Positions 7,731 through 16,081 of a stretch of 35,761 nt of DNA are shown piece by piece. The position numbers were made by a program, and so were the translations under genes. The notes below the pieces were generated by a model. The model saw nothing but the letters and a program-made list of their open reading frames with translations, was not told where the DNA came from and did no database searches. This DNA is from Deltaproteobacteria bacterium (GTDB taxonomy: Bacteria > Desulfobacterota > DSM-4660 > Desulfatiglandales > HGW-15). Where the stretch lies: NCBI GenBank assembly GCA_020060805.1, contig JAGUZM010000259.1, positions 1-35,761 of the forward strand, in the 5' to 3' direction. The stretch's first letter is position 1. Every line of letters starts with the position of its first letter.

Positions 7731-9040
7731 GCGAGACTGTCATTCAGATCGACAATCTCTGGAAGAAATACCGTCTCGGCGTTTTGAGCACCCGAGTATT
7801 GGCCCACGATCTGAATCGATGGTGGTGCAGAGTGCGTAGAAAACCGGACCCATATTTAAAGGTCGGCAACCTGCCCGCTGGAGATGTCAATCCGTATGAC
7901 CCGATCGTTGAAAATGCCCCAAATGCACCTTGCGAGACAGCCAGCGATGAAGTCTGGGCGCTTCGAGGCGTCAACCTGAAGGTGAAGGGGGGCGAGGTGC
8001 TGGGCGTTATTGGAAGAAATGGAGCAGGAAAATCCACTCTGCTTAAAATACTTTCCCGGGTAACCTCACCCACTTTCGGCGAGATCCGCATTAAAGGCCG
8101 TGTCGCATCTCTACTTGAAGTGGGGACAGGCTTCCATCCAGAACTCACCGGACGTCAAAACATCTATCTGAACGGTTCGATCCTGGGTATGACCAGGCCT
8201 GAGATTAATAAGAAGCTGGATCAGATAATCGATTTCGCAAATATCCCCAAATACATCGATACTCCTGTCAAGCGGTATTCAAGCGGTATGTATGTCCGTC
8301 TCGCGTTCGCCGTAGCTGCCCATTTAGATCCTGAGATACTTATAATTGATGAGGTACTGGCAGTGGGGGATGCTGGTTTTCAGAAAAAGTGTCTAGGAAA
8401 AATGGAGGACGTTGCTAGACAGGGAAGAGCGGTACTATTTGTGAGTCATAACATGGCGGCCATACAGAACCTATGTAGCAATGGGATTGTCCTAAAAGAG
8501 GGCGGAATAGCTTTTCAGGGCAATGCTTCCGAATCAATTAGTTTTTATCATCGTTCCGTAGTCAGCGGACTTACAGAGGTAGATCTTATCAACCGCAAAG
8601 ACCGATCTGGTACCGGCGCATTGCGCTTTACAAGAATTGTTTTCTTAGATTCTATTTACAGCCCCGTTCATACACTCACCTGTGGAAAGCCTACCAAGAT
8701 AAGGCTACACTACACCACCACAAAGCCCTTGACCAATGTCGCGGCTGCAATTGCTTTTGGGTCACACGCCGGAGAGAACAAGATTTTGCTTTGGACCGAG
8801 TTGCTAAAGGCGAACTACCCGAGTGTTAGCGGAGAGGGTTACTTCGAATGCAACATACCGCGTTTGCCCCTTTTTCCTGGGACTTACCTTATTACACTGT
8901 TCTCGCAATCTGGCCCTGAAATACTGGACTGGATAAGAGAGGCGGACTTGGTTGTGGTAAGGGAAGGCGATTTTTATGGAATTGGTAACCTCATAGGTCC
9001 CGGTCATCAGAGTGTGTTGGTCGAGCATACCTGGAGCTAG
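7727..9040 (+). CDS. wzt: Polysaccharide ABC exporter, ATPase subunit with C-terminal glycan-binding domain
   Basis: A 437-residue ATPase partner of Wzm. Walker A is GRNGAGKS (about 96-103), the signature SSGMYVRLAFA is at about 185-195, Walker B ILIIDEV at about 204-210, and the H-loop His is in FVSHNMA near 241. A ~55-residue insert between the first strand and WALRGVNL is typical of the KpsT/Wzt group. Residues ~280-437 (from SGTGALRFTRIVF) form a Wzt_C-type beta-sandwich. In characterised systems this domain binds a terminal non-reducing-end modification and couples chain completion to export. Two methyltransferase genes follow immediately, so a methylated terminus is an attractive but unproven ligand. 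Confidence 0.93.
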   Translation: MSETVIQIDNLWKKYRLGVLSTRVLAHDLNRWWCRVRRKPDPYLKVGNLPAGDVNPYDPIVENAPNAPCETASDEVWALRGVNLKVKGGEVLGVIGRNGAGKSTLLKILSRVTSPTFGEIRIKGRVASLLEVGTGFHPELTGRQNIYLNGSILGMTRPEINKKLDQIIDFANIPKYIDTPVKRYSSGMYVRLAFAVAAHLDPEILIIDEVLAVGDAGFQKKCLGKMEDVARQGRAVLFVSHNMAAIQNLCSNGIVLKEGGIAFQGNASESISFYHRSVVSGLTEVDLINRKDRSGTGALRFTRIVFLDSIYSPVHTLTCGKPTKIRLHYTTTKPLTNVAAAIAFGSHAGENKILLWTELLKANYPSVSGEGYFECNIPRLPLFPGTYLITLFSQSGPEILDWIREADLVVVREGDFYGIGNLIGPGHQSVLVEHTWS

Positions 9041-9060
9041 CGTTTTTCCCTTTTTTGTAT

Positions 9061-9861
9061 ATGCGCATATCGTCACACCAGCTTAATGAGCAGCATCTGC
9101 GGTCATTTTGGAACAATTCACGTCTCTGGCTACAGTACGGAAATGGAAGCTCTTATGAAGAGCGCCGCCAGGCACTCGAATCCATTATGCCATCAAACGT
9201 TACCTCCATTCTGGATGTGGGCACAGGGCAAGGGGAAGTAATTAATCAACTGCCACTTGATTTGAAGGTGGTTGGGTTAGATATCTCTTGCACAGCATTG
9301 CAGAAAGTCCGCCGTCCCAAGATAATTGGCAAAATAGAGGCACTACCCTTTTCTCCAACTTCATTTGACTTGGTACTATGCCTAGAGGTACTGGAGCACT
9401 TGCCAGATTCCGCCTTCTTCAGCGCAATTGTGGAATTACAGAGGGTTGCCAAATGTTGGCTCCTTATTGGCGTGCCATTTAAGGAGAACTTACTTACGAG
9501 AGCTGTGCGGTGTCCTTCCTGTAGGCACTTGTTCAATACTGACACTCATTTCAGAGCCTTTGCTTCTGTAAGGCGAATTAGCAAGCTCTTCCGAGAATTC
9601 ACACTGCAGACGCACTTGTTAGTCGGCCCCTCCTTTGAAAGGAAAACACTCTTAGGGCAGTGGTTAAGCCTAAAGCTTGGAGTCTACATCCCATGGGAAA
9701 GCTACTTCCTTTGCCCTATCTGTGGAAATACGGAGCCGCCTCTCCAGCGTAGTCACTCTAAGTTCTTAGCAAACCTTTGCAGGAGATTCGATTGTAGGCT
9801 GTCTAGGATGCGCACCCCAATCCCATATTGGTTCATTGGTTTGCTTCAGCGAGTTAAGTAG
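9061..9861 (+). CDS. Class I SAM-dependent methyltransferase with paired CxxC motifs
   Basis: A 266-residue methyltransferase. Motif I is ILDVGTGQGEV near residue 46, the strand-2 acidic residue is in VVGLDISCTAL, and LPFSPTSFDLVLCLEVLEHL is a classic type-11 motif. After the fold there are two CxxC elements, CPSCRHLF near 151 and CPICGNTEP near 218. They could hold a zinc ion and are not standard for the core family. The track begins at TTG 9055, but ATG 9061 two codons later is the more natural start. It lies 20 bp after wzt and is probably co-transcribed. Candidate chain-terminating or backbone methyltransferase; target unknown. Confidence 0.75.
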   Translation: MRISSHQLNEQHLRSFWNNSRLWLQYGNGSSYEERRQALESIMPSNVTSILDVGTGQGEVINQLPLDLKVVGLDISCTALQKVRRPKIIGKIEALPFSPTSFDLVLCLEVLEHLPDSAFFSAIVELQRVAKCWLLIGVPFKENLLTRAVRCPSCRHLFNTDTHFRAFASVRRISKLFREFTLQTHLLVGPSFERKTLLGQWLSLKLGVYIPWESYFLCPICGNTEPPLQRSHSKFLANLCRRFDCRLSRMRTPIPYWFIGLLQRVK

Positions 9862-9876
9862 CCTACTTGGACTATT

Positions 9877-10569
9877 ATGGGTATTCCGCTTGTAAATAGA
9901 GTATTAGGATTACTTAAACTCCGGGTCTCCAGGGTATCGAGTATACCTGCCCGGAAAGTCCCGAAGCGGTACTTGTACCAACAAAAGTACTATAACTTTG
10001 CCATAAACTCAGGAGAAAAAGTCATAGATCTTGGAAGTGGGGCCGACCCCTTCCCAAAAGCCACCCACCTTTGCGATTTGCGCCTCGAACCGAGTCAAGA
10101 CCGATACGAGCCTTTGGCTATTGATGACCGCCCGTTATGCATTGCAGACGTCCACTCACTTCCCTTTCGAACACGAACCTTTGATTTTGCATATTGCTGC
10201 CATGTTCTTGAACACGTTGAAGACCCGATCGTCGTATCTAAAGAGATTCAACGAATAGCACGCCGTGGCTATATTGAGGCACCCAGCTTCTGTAAAGATG
10301 CACTTTTCGCGTGGGCAAGAGGCATGCACAAGTGGCATCTTGTTGGGCATGGTAATACTTTGCTCTTTTTTGAATACACGGAACGTCAACTTGATGGATG
10401 TCGCTCGGGGCTATGGAGGCAACTAGTTTGCCAGAGCACATATGATCCACTCCAGGATCTTTATTACGATAATCAGGACATATTCAACGTCATGTTTCCC
10501 TGGAATGAAAAGTTCCGCGTAGAAGTCTATCGGAACACTGGATTATTTCCGGAGATATACGAGCCGTAA
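9877..10569 (+). CDS. Class I SAM-dependent methyltransferase
   Basis: A 230-residue methyltransferase of type-11 appearance: VIDLGSGADPFP (motif I, near residue 49), LPFRTRTFDFAYCCHVLEHV (strand 4 and the following helix), then a short C-terminal half. Motif I has GSGADPFPKAT in place of the more usual GxGxG, as in several polysaccharide-locus methyltransferases. It starts ATG 9877, 15 bp after the previous gene, and ends ahead of a 330-bp gene-free stretch, so it may be the last gene of the wzm-wzt transcription unit. Acceptor unknown. Confidence 0.75.
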   Translation: MGIPLVNRVLGLLKLRVSRVSSIPARKVPKRYLYQQKYYNFAINSGEKVIDLGSGADPFPKATHLCDLRLEPSQDRYEPLAIDDRPLCIADVHSLPFRTRTFDFAYCCHVLEHVEDPIVVSKEIQRIARRGYIEAPSFCKDALFAWARGMHKWHLVGHGNTLLFFEYTERQLDGCRSGLWRQLVCQSTYDPLQDLYYDNQDIFNVMFPWNEKFRVEVYRNTGLFPEIYEP

Positions 10570-10900
10570 ATGCTTAATGTACTAATACACACCACACTAC
10601 CCTCGTTTGGACGACGAGGATCTTAAGAGGGGGTGGTTTGAAATCGACTGCTATTGGTGCCAGGTTCACCCTCCTGTTCCTCGTTATTGTTTGATCAACT
10701 CGGTTTAAGTCTTGACTAGCTTATAGCAAGATAAGTTCGGGCGCAAAGATGTCGTCCCTTTTTCTGATGTGTGAATTCGTACAGCCTTTACCGCATAACA
10801 AGGGGCTCCGTTTCCTTCAGCATCTCGGTTATTACGGTATTCTTAAGAGGATCGGAAGCTTCCGCTCCGTGCATAATAAGGCTGCCGCCTAGAGGAACAA
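10570..10900. other. Gene-free interval with possible decayed coding fragments
   Basis: No intact gene. One frame stays open for about 60 codons up to a TAG near 10888-10890 and reads MCEFVQPLPHNKGLRFL then GYYGILKRIGSF, which looks protein-like but has no start or ribosome binding site. Another short frame near 10637-10696 begins LKSTAIGARF with a hydrophobic run, like a signal anchor. These may be remnants of a lost gene. I saw no strong terminator hairpin. A promoter for the downstream glycosyltransferase run could lie here but I cannot point to one. Confidence 0.4.
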
Positions 10901-11788
10901 ATGAGCCTTGTATCTGTTGTCATCCCAACCTATAATCGCTCCTATCTGATTAGAACTGCCGTAAAAAGCATATTTGATCAGACCTTCCAGGACCTTGAGG
11001 TCATCGTGGTTGATGACGGCTCAAAAGACGACACGGCTGAAGTGGTCGCTGACCTAACAAGGAAGCATCAGAGGGTACGATATTTTCGGTGTCGTCATAA
11101 CCTCGGTGCTCAAAGAGCTAGAAACTTAGGTGTACGTGAGGCTAATGGCAAATGGATTGCGTTTTTGGACTCTGATGATCAATGGCTGCCAGATAGCTTA
11201 GAAAGCCGACTATCTCTGGCCGAGGATCAGAATCTTAAGGTCGTCCATTCTGAATGTTTCGTTATCTATAGCGGGGACGAGATGTCTCAATTACATGTTC
11301 CCCCCTTGACTGGAAAAATCTATCGTAGCCTTTTGTCAGCCCCTGGTCCTGTTTTTCCTGCCCTCTTGGTTGCTAAGGAAGCGCTAAGGAGAATAGGCTA
11401 TCTGGATGAGAACGTTATTTCCTGGCAAGAATGGGATACGTCCATTCGGTTGGCTAGACATTTTGCTTTCGGATTCGTGGCTAAGCCTACCTTCATATAC
11501 GATTGTCGTGGAAAAGATAATATCTCGAAGGATACCCTGCGTGACGCTGCTGGGTATGAGCAAGTAGTTCTCAAGCACTTGTGGCCCATACTTTTGCACA
11601 TGGGCCCCTTAGTCTTGTCTCGTCATTTTCATTTTGCTGCTTCCAAGTACAAACTGGCAGGGAATCCCTCTGGAGTACGTCGCTGCATTATTTTAAAGAG
11701 GGTTTTTTGCCCCTTCAGACCAAGATCAGTACTTCGAAGCGCATTTTCCATCTTGCATACGTCGAGCAAAAAAGGGTCACACCCATGA
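10901..11788 (+). CDS. Family 2 glycosyltransferase
   Basis: A 295-residue GT-A fold inverting-type transferase. It opens with SVVIPTYNRSYLIRTAVKSI, then VIVVDDGSKDDTAEVV (nucleotide-binding Asp) and AFLDSDDQWLP (metal-binding DxD near residue 92). The conserved late element SWQEWDTSIRLARHF follows near 180. It probably adds one sugar from a nucleotide donor at the cytoplasmic face of the membrane. AGAGGA lies 6 bases before ATG 10901, a usable ribosome binding site. The stop at 11786-11788 is nearly contiguous with the next gene. Donor and acceptor cannot be deduced. Confidence 0.88.
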   Translation: MSLVSVVIPTYNRSYLIRTAVKSIFDQTFQDLEVIVVDDGSKDDTAEVVADLTRKHQRVRYFRCRHNLGAQRARNLGVREANGKWIAFLDSDDQWLPDSLESRLSLAEDQNLKVVHSECFVIYSGDEMSQLHVPPLTGKIYRSLLSAPGPVFPALLVAKEALRRIGYLDENVISWQEWDTSIRLARHFAFGFVAKPTFIYDCRGKDNISKDTLRDAAGYEQVVLKHLWPILLHMGPLVLSRHFHFAASKYKLAGNPSGVRRCIILKRVFCPFRPRSVLRSAFSILHTSSKKGSHP

Positions 11789-11791
11789 AAG

Positions 11792-13177
11792 ATGATAATA
11801 AGTATCATTTCTATTCTTAAGATGACCCAAAATAACGCTGAATCAGTCGGGATATTTCAAGCCGAATGGCCATTGCAGACTCAAACCGCTAATTGTGCAA
11901 TGAGTCTTGCTGAAAATGGCTTTGCGGTTGACGTTTTCCTGTACAACTCGAGGACTTACATAGACTTGAATTCTCTAGAAACGCATAGCGGAATAAACAT
12001 GCATTGTTTTTCTCTCTCGCGGCCTAATGACGAACGCGTGAGTTCCAGTGAGGCTTCGAGCAGCATCAAGGTAACCACTAAACGACTATCGCCTCTCGCC
12101 TACAATCTCGCGCGGTCCACTAGATTACGCATGCGGTCGACTTTTCGTGATATCTCCAACTTGTTCTTGTACATTGCTGAATCAGATAAGGGACTGATAC
12201 CAGAACCTATCTTGGAGCGCTCCTTAGACCTAGTTGAAGGTAAAAGCTATCTCTGCCTGATAGGAGTTGAAAAGCTCGGCCTGATCTGGGCGAGCAAAGT
12301 CGCCAAATACTTGAGGTCTCAGTTTATCTATTACAGCTTGGAGCTTTATACGGACGACTTTCAACATCTCATCATGAGGAACTCAGCCGCTTTCAAAAGA
12401 CTGAGGCTGGTGGAACGGGAATGTCACAAAAGAGCTGCTGCTACTATAATTCAGGACGTTGATCGCGCTCGAGTTTTATTTCGCGACAACGGCATTTCCA
12501 TGGCCCAAGCCACCATCTTCTATGTACCCGTTTCGCTGCTGGGAGGGCCCTTTGAACTTCGAACCCAATTCTTTCACCAAACGCACAATATTCCCCATGA
12601 CAAGAAGATCATCCTATATTTCGGCCAACTCGCTGAAGACAGGTTCTGTTTAGATCTCGCCCATGCTGCACAGAAGTTTCCCGAGCAATGGGTGTTGATC
12701 ATGCACGGTTGGGGGAACGACAGGACCATAAACAAGATCAAGGCTATCGATTCTCAGCATAGGGTCCGACTTTCTCTGGACATGATCCCATCCGATCGGC
12801 TCCAGGAGGCGGTAGCGTCGGCAGATGTGGGCCTTGCGCTCTATAATGGTAGAATCAGCAATGATCGTCTGACGGCGTTTTCCTCCGAAAAGATGGCCTT
12901 TTACGCTCAATGTGGCGTTCCCTTCGTGGCTTTCGACTATCCTGAGTATCGAGCCCTCGCAGATAGGGAGGGTTCCGGTGTAGTCATTCGGGACGTGAAA
13001 GAACTGGCGGGTGCCGTAGCGACCATACTGACCTCTCATGACGAATTTCGCCGTAACGCACATAGATCGTTCGAGAAGTATTACAACTTCAGAAGTAATT
13101 TCGCTGAGGTTTTAAACGGCCTCGTTACTCTTCGCGCCAACCGCCCCGTAGGAGTCACCCTCCCTGCTTATGGATAG
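11792..13177 (+). CDS. GT-B fold glycosyltransferase (family 4-like)
   Basis: A protein of up to 461 residues with the shape of a family 4 glycosyltransferase. The N-terminal Rossmann-like half has SVGIFQAEWPLQTQTANCA and ASKVAKYLRSQFIYYSLELY. The C-terminal half has KKIILYFGQLAEDR, ADVGLALYNG and SSEKMAFYAQCGVPFVAFDY, matching the region that normally holds the EX7E-type donor site. ATG 11792 follows the previous stop by 3 bp. ATG 11822 (MTQNNAES) is an alternative that begins just before the first beta-strand. Its divergence from classic GT4 means family assignment is moderate. The target linkage is unknown. Confidence 0.72.
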   Translation: MIISIISILKMTQNNAESVGIFQAEWPLQTQTANCAMSLAENGFAVDVFLYNSRTYIDLNSLETHSGINMHCFSLSRPNDERVSSSEASSSIKVTTKRLSPLAYNLARSTRLRMRSTFRDISNLFLYIAESDKGLIPEPILERSLDLVEGKSYLCLIGVEKLGLIWASKVAKYLRSQFIYYSLELYTDDFQHLIMRNSAAFKRLRLVERECHKRAAATIIQDVDRARVLFRDNGISMAQATIFYVPVSLLGGPFELRTQFFHQTHNIPHDKKIILYFGQLAEDRFCLDLAHAAQKFPEQWVLIMHGWGNDRTINKIKAIDSQHRVRLSLDMIPSDRLQEAVASADVGLALYNGRISNDRLTAFSSEKMAFYAQCGVPFVAFDYPEYRALADREGSGVVIRDVKELAGAVATILTSHDEFRRNAHRSFEKYYNFRSNFAEVLNGLVTLRANRPVGVTLPAYG

Positions 13178-13267
13178 TCCTGCATGTCACGCCTCAATTG
13201 GAATTGAACAAACGGGCACGAAGCAGGCAATGTAATTGGGCAACGGGTCTTCACCCTCTGACAGTCC

Positions 13268-14173
13268 TTGAACCCTGCAATTCCCGTCATACTTTTCGCT
13301 TATGCCAGGCCCGGCCACTTGCGACAAACGCTGGGTTGCCTGCGGGAGAACCGCGTTCCTGTGATATATGCTTACAGTGACGGTCCGCGCGCGACTGAAA
13401 GTGCGCCGGCAGTGGCTGAAGTGCGCGACATCCTTCGTTCTATCGACTGGTGTGAAGTAATCCTCTGCGAGCGGGAAACGAACCTGGGATTGGGCCGAGC
13501 GATCCTCACCGGCGTTACCGAGGTCCTGACCAAACATGAATCGGCCATTATCTTCGAGGACGATCTGATCTGTGTGCCGGGCACGTACAAATATCTCTGC
13601 GCAGCTCTGTCGCATTACCATCATGATCATCGTGTCATGAGTGTAACCGGCTGGACCCACCCTCGTCTTACACCGAGCGACATAACAGACCAGCCTTATT
13701 TCGACGGCCGAGCGGAATGTTGGGTTTGGGGTACGTGGACCGAAGCTTGGGACGGCATGCAGGAGGACGCCAGAAGTCTAATGCAGCGTTGTGAGACTAA
13801 GGGTATTGACGTCACCGGATACGGTTCCGATCTGCCCGAAATGGCAGCGGCAGAGCTCCAGAGGAACATCTGGGCGGTGCGCTTCCTTTACCTGCATATC
13901 TTGAAAGGCGGCCTGTGTTTGCGACCCCCTTGGAGCATGGTGGAGCATATCGGCTTCGATGCTGATGGAACCAACGTGAAACGCATATCATGGGTAGGAA
14001 ATCCGCCGCTCAAATTATGCCCACCTATACCCCAGACCTGGCCAGAGCCAATTGAGAATTCCGAGTGCGCTGAACTGCATCGGAGAGCTATTGGGGCGCT
14101 TCCTCCGATTACCCGTCGCATCTATCGCTATATGCGTCGTATTGCAGCAAAAACGCTGCGCTCTCTTAGCTGA
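13268..14173 (+). CDS. GT-A fold glycosyltransferase (GNT-I/sugar transferase-like)
   Basis: A 301-residue protein beginning NPAIPVILFAYARPGHLRQT, the nucleotide-binding opening of GT-A enzymes that act on hexosaminyl acceptors. SAIIFEDDLICVPGTY near residue 95 carries the metal-binding acidic triad (EDD). RAECWVWGTWTEAWDGM and WAVRFLYLHILKGGLCLRPP are conserved in bacterial relatives of GNT-I-like transferases. The frame begins at TTG 13268. It has no in-frame ATG upstream, and the family N-terminus is complete from here. The 90 bp before it hold no gene. Specific sugar unknown. Confidence 0.75.
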   Translation: MNPAIPVILFAYARPGHLRQTLGCLRENRVPVIYAYSDGPRATESAPAVAEVRDILRSIDWCEVILCERETNLGLGRAILTGVTEVLTKHESAIIFEDDLICVPGTYKYLCAALSHYHHDHRVMSVTGWTHPRLTPSDITDQPYFDGRAECWVWGTWTEAWDGMQEDARSLMQRCETKGIDVTGYGSDLPEMAAAELQRNIWAVRFLYLHILKGGLCLRPPWSMVEHIGFDADGTNVKRISWVGNPPLKLCPPIPQTWPEPIENSECAELHRRAIGALPPITRRIYRYMRRIAAKTLRSLS

Positions 14174-14191
14174 AGGAAGTTCGCTCAAGCC

Positions 14192-15019
14192 ATGAGATTG
14201 AAGGAAGCAATTCGCTTGGCCACACCGCCTGCACTCTTCGACTACTTGATGCGATTTCGGGGGAAGAGTCAGACCGCTGACTTCGGCCTCTCCGGTAATT
14301 ATAGCAGTTGGCGTGAAGCAACCACTGCGAGTATTGGATATGACAGCGGGGTCATCCTGGCAAAAACAAAGGAGGCATTGCTCAAAGTCAAGAAGAGCGA
14401 GGCGATTTATGAGCGAGATTCAGTGCTATTTGATAGGGTTCAGCATTCTTGGCCTTTGCTTGCCGGCCTCATGTGGGCGGCAGCGCGTACTGGCGGAAAG
14501 CTGCACGTACTCGATTTCGGAGGTTCACTTGGTAGTACTTACTACCAAAACCGGGCATTTCTAAATAATCTCCTGGACGTCCGCTGGAGCATCGTCGAGC
14601 AGCCGAGCCATGTCGAGATCGGGAAGATGCATTTCGAGGACGACCATCTTCGTTTCTACACTGAAACTTCTAGCTGCCTCGTTGCCGGCCCGCCTAACGT
14701 TTTGCTATTCAGCAGCGTGCTTCAATACCTAGAGCATCCTTTCATGATATTGGATCAAGCCTCGAAACTGTCCTGTGACACCCTCATTATGGACAGAACA
14801 CCCTTTTGGGACGGGCCGACCGACCGACTCTGCGTTCAGACGGTACCACCAGATATTTATTCAGCCAGTTATCCGAGCTGGATCTTTTCAATGTCGCAAT
14901 TCTGTTGTTACCTGGAGGATAAATGGCAAATCATTGCGGAATTCGACGCGCTTGACAGGCTGCCCGCTCCAGTCGAAACGGCATGGAAAGGATTTATTCT
15001 TCAGCGTTCGAGATCTTGA
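14192..15019 (+). CDS. Putative methyltransferase, TIGR04325 family
   Basis: A 275-residue protein of the TIGR04325 family found in polysaccharide loci. The characteristic N-terminal block GNYSSWREATTASIGYD is followed by YERDSVLFDRVQHSWPLLAG and the SAM-site-like HVLDFGGSLGSTYYQN near residue 108. Then come WSIVEQPSHVEIGK, LLFSSVLQYLEHPF and LIMDRTPFWDGP. The glycine-rich loop GGSLGS replaces the usual GxGxG, which is normal for this family. ATG 14192 lies 18 bp after the preceding stop. It is presumed to methylate a glycan or lipid-linked sugar. The acceptor is not known for the family as far as I can say. Confidence 0.82.
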   Translation: MRLKEAIRLATPPALFDYLMRFRGKSQTADFGLSGNYSSWREATTASIGYDSGVILAKTKEALLKVKKSEAIYERDSVLFDRVQHSWPLLAGLMWAAARTGGKLHVLDFGGSLGSTYYQNRAFLNNLLDVRWSIVEQPSHVEIGKMHFEDDHLRFYTETSSCLVAGPPNVLLFSSVLQYLEHPFMILDQASKLSCDTLIMDRTPFWDGPTDRLCVQTVPPDIYSASYPSWIFSMSQFCCYLEDKWQIIAEFDALDRLPAPVETAWKGFILQRSRS

Positions 15020-15039
15020 AACTGTAAACCTAAGGCCAA

Positions 15040-16053
15040 ATGTACCATTTCTGCACATACTTCGACCTGAACTATCTGCCCTCCGGTGTTACCCTATACC
15101 GCTCTCTTAGGGAGCACTGCCCAGAGTTCAAGCTGTATGTTTTATGCATGGACGACGCGACTCATCAAAGTTTGACGCGCTTGCATCTCCCCGGGCTTGA
15201 GCCACTATCCCTCAGGGTTCTTGAGAGAGATGATGAGCCTCTGCGCCATGCTAAAGAAACTCGCTCACAGGTGGAGTACTACTTCACCTGCACCCCGTCG
15301 CTGCCGCTATATATTCTGAACCATTACCCGGAAGTCGATCTGATCACTTACCTGGACGCAGACCTTTTCTTCTTCGCAAGTCCCGTACCGGTATTTGAGG
15401 AAATCGGAGCCGGATCCATTGCCATCATTCCCCACCGTTTCCCGCCGCAGCTGCGAAAGAGGGAGGTATATGGTATTTACAACGTGGGGTGGCTTTCGTT
15501 CAGGAGGGACCGTAACGGGCTTGATTGCCTCCAGTGGTGGCGACAACAGTGTATCGAGTGGTGCTACAACCGTGTAGAAGACGGTCGTTTTGCAGATCAG
15601 AAGTACTTAGATGATTGGCCCAGCAGGTTTAGAGAGGTGGTGGTACTAACCCATAAGGGAGCCAACCTGGCGCCATGGAACCTGCACAACCATCTTGTGC
15701 ATCCTACGAACGGGGGAGCAGTGATGGTGGATGGAGATCCCTTGATTTTTTATCACTTTCACGGACTGAAACGCATCAGACAGTGGCTCTACTATCCCAG
15801 TTGGGGGGATTACAATCTTCATCCATCCGCATTTATTCGAAGAAGAATCTATGCTCCCTATATCCAGAATCTGCGAAGCGTTAACCACGAGTTGTTGGCG
15901 GGTCTCGGCATACATCCGATCTACCGCGATATAAGAAGGGGAACCAAGGAGACCCATCGCGACCCCGCTTACAAAATACGGCGCCTTATCTCATGGTTAA
16001 AAGACGTCGTGACAGATCAATTCATTCTCGTCCTAAACGGATATATCATGTAA
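15040..16053 (+). CDS. GT8-like glycosyltransferase (nucleotide-diphospho-sugar transferase)
   Basis: A 337-residue GT-A enzyme. It opens YHFCTYFDLNYLPSGVTLY, the donor-binding strand with the LPSG-type loop, then DLITYLDADLFFFASP near residue 103-118 with the DxD metal site. YGIYNVGWLSFRRD, FADQKYLDDWPSRF and KGANLAPWNLHNH are conserved downstream elements, and HFHGLKRIRQWLYYP supplies the late His typical of retaining GT-A enzymes. ATG 15040 follows the previous stop by 20 bp. The sequence is intact. Sugar unknown. Confidence 0.78.
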   Translation: MYHFCTYFDLNYLPSGVTLYRSLREHCPEFKLYVLCMDDATHQSLTRLHLPGLEPLSLRVLERDDEPLRHAKETRSQVEYYFTCTPSLPLYILNHYPEVDLITYLDADLFFFASPVPVFEEIGAGSIAIIPHRFPPQLRKREVYGIYNVGWLSFRRDRNGLDCLQWWRQQCIEWCYNRVEDGRFADQKYLDDWPSRFREVVVLTHKGANLAPWNLHNHLVHPTNGGAVMVDGDPLIFYHFHGLKRIRQWLYYPSWGDYNLHPSAFIRRRIYAPYIQNLRSVNHELLAGLGIHPIYRDIRRGTKETHRDPAYKIRRLISWLKDVVTDQFILVLNGYIM

Positions 16054-16081
16054 CGGAAGTGCTCGCCCTCGGATCACCTTT

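Noticed and set aside
12808-12818. GGCGGTAGCGT, matching the core of the ops/RfaH pause element
   Set aside because: It lies inside the coding sequence of a glycosyltransferase in frame with EAVASADVG, is not near a transcript start, and has no visible hairpin context. Chance plus codon preference explains it.
13178-13267. Small gene between two glycosyltransferases
   Set aside because: Only a ~60-codon frame (13198-13380) that overlaps the next gene and has no protein-like pattern.
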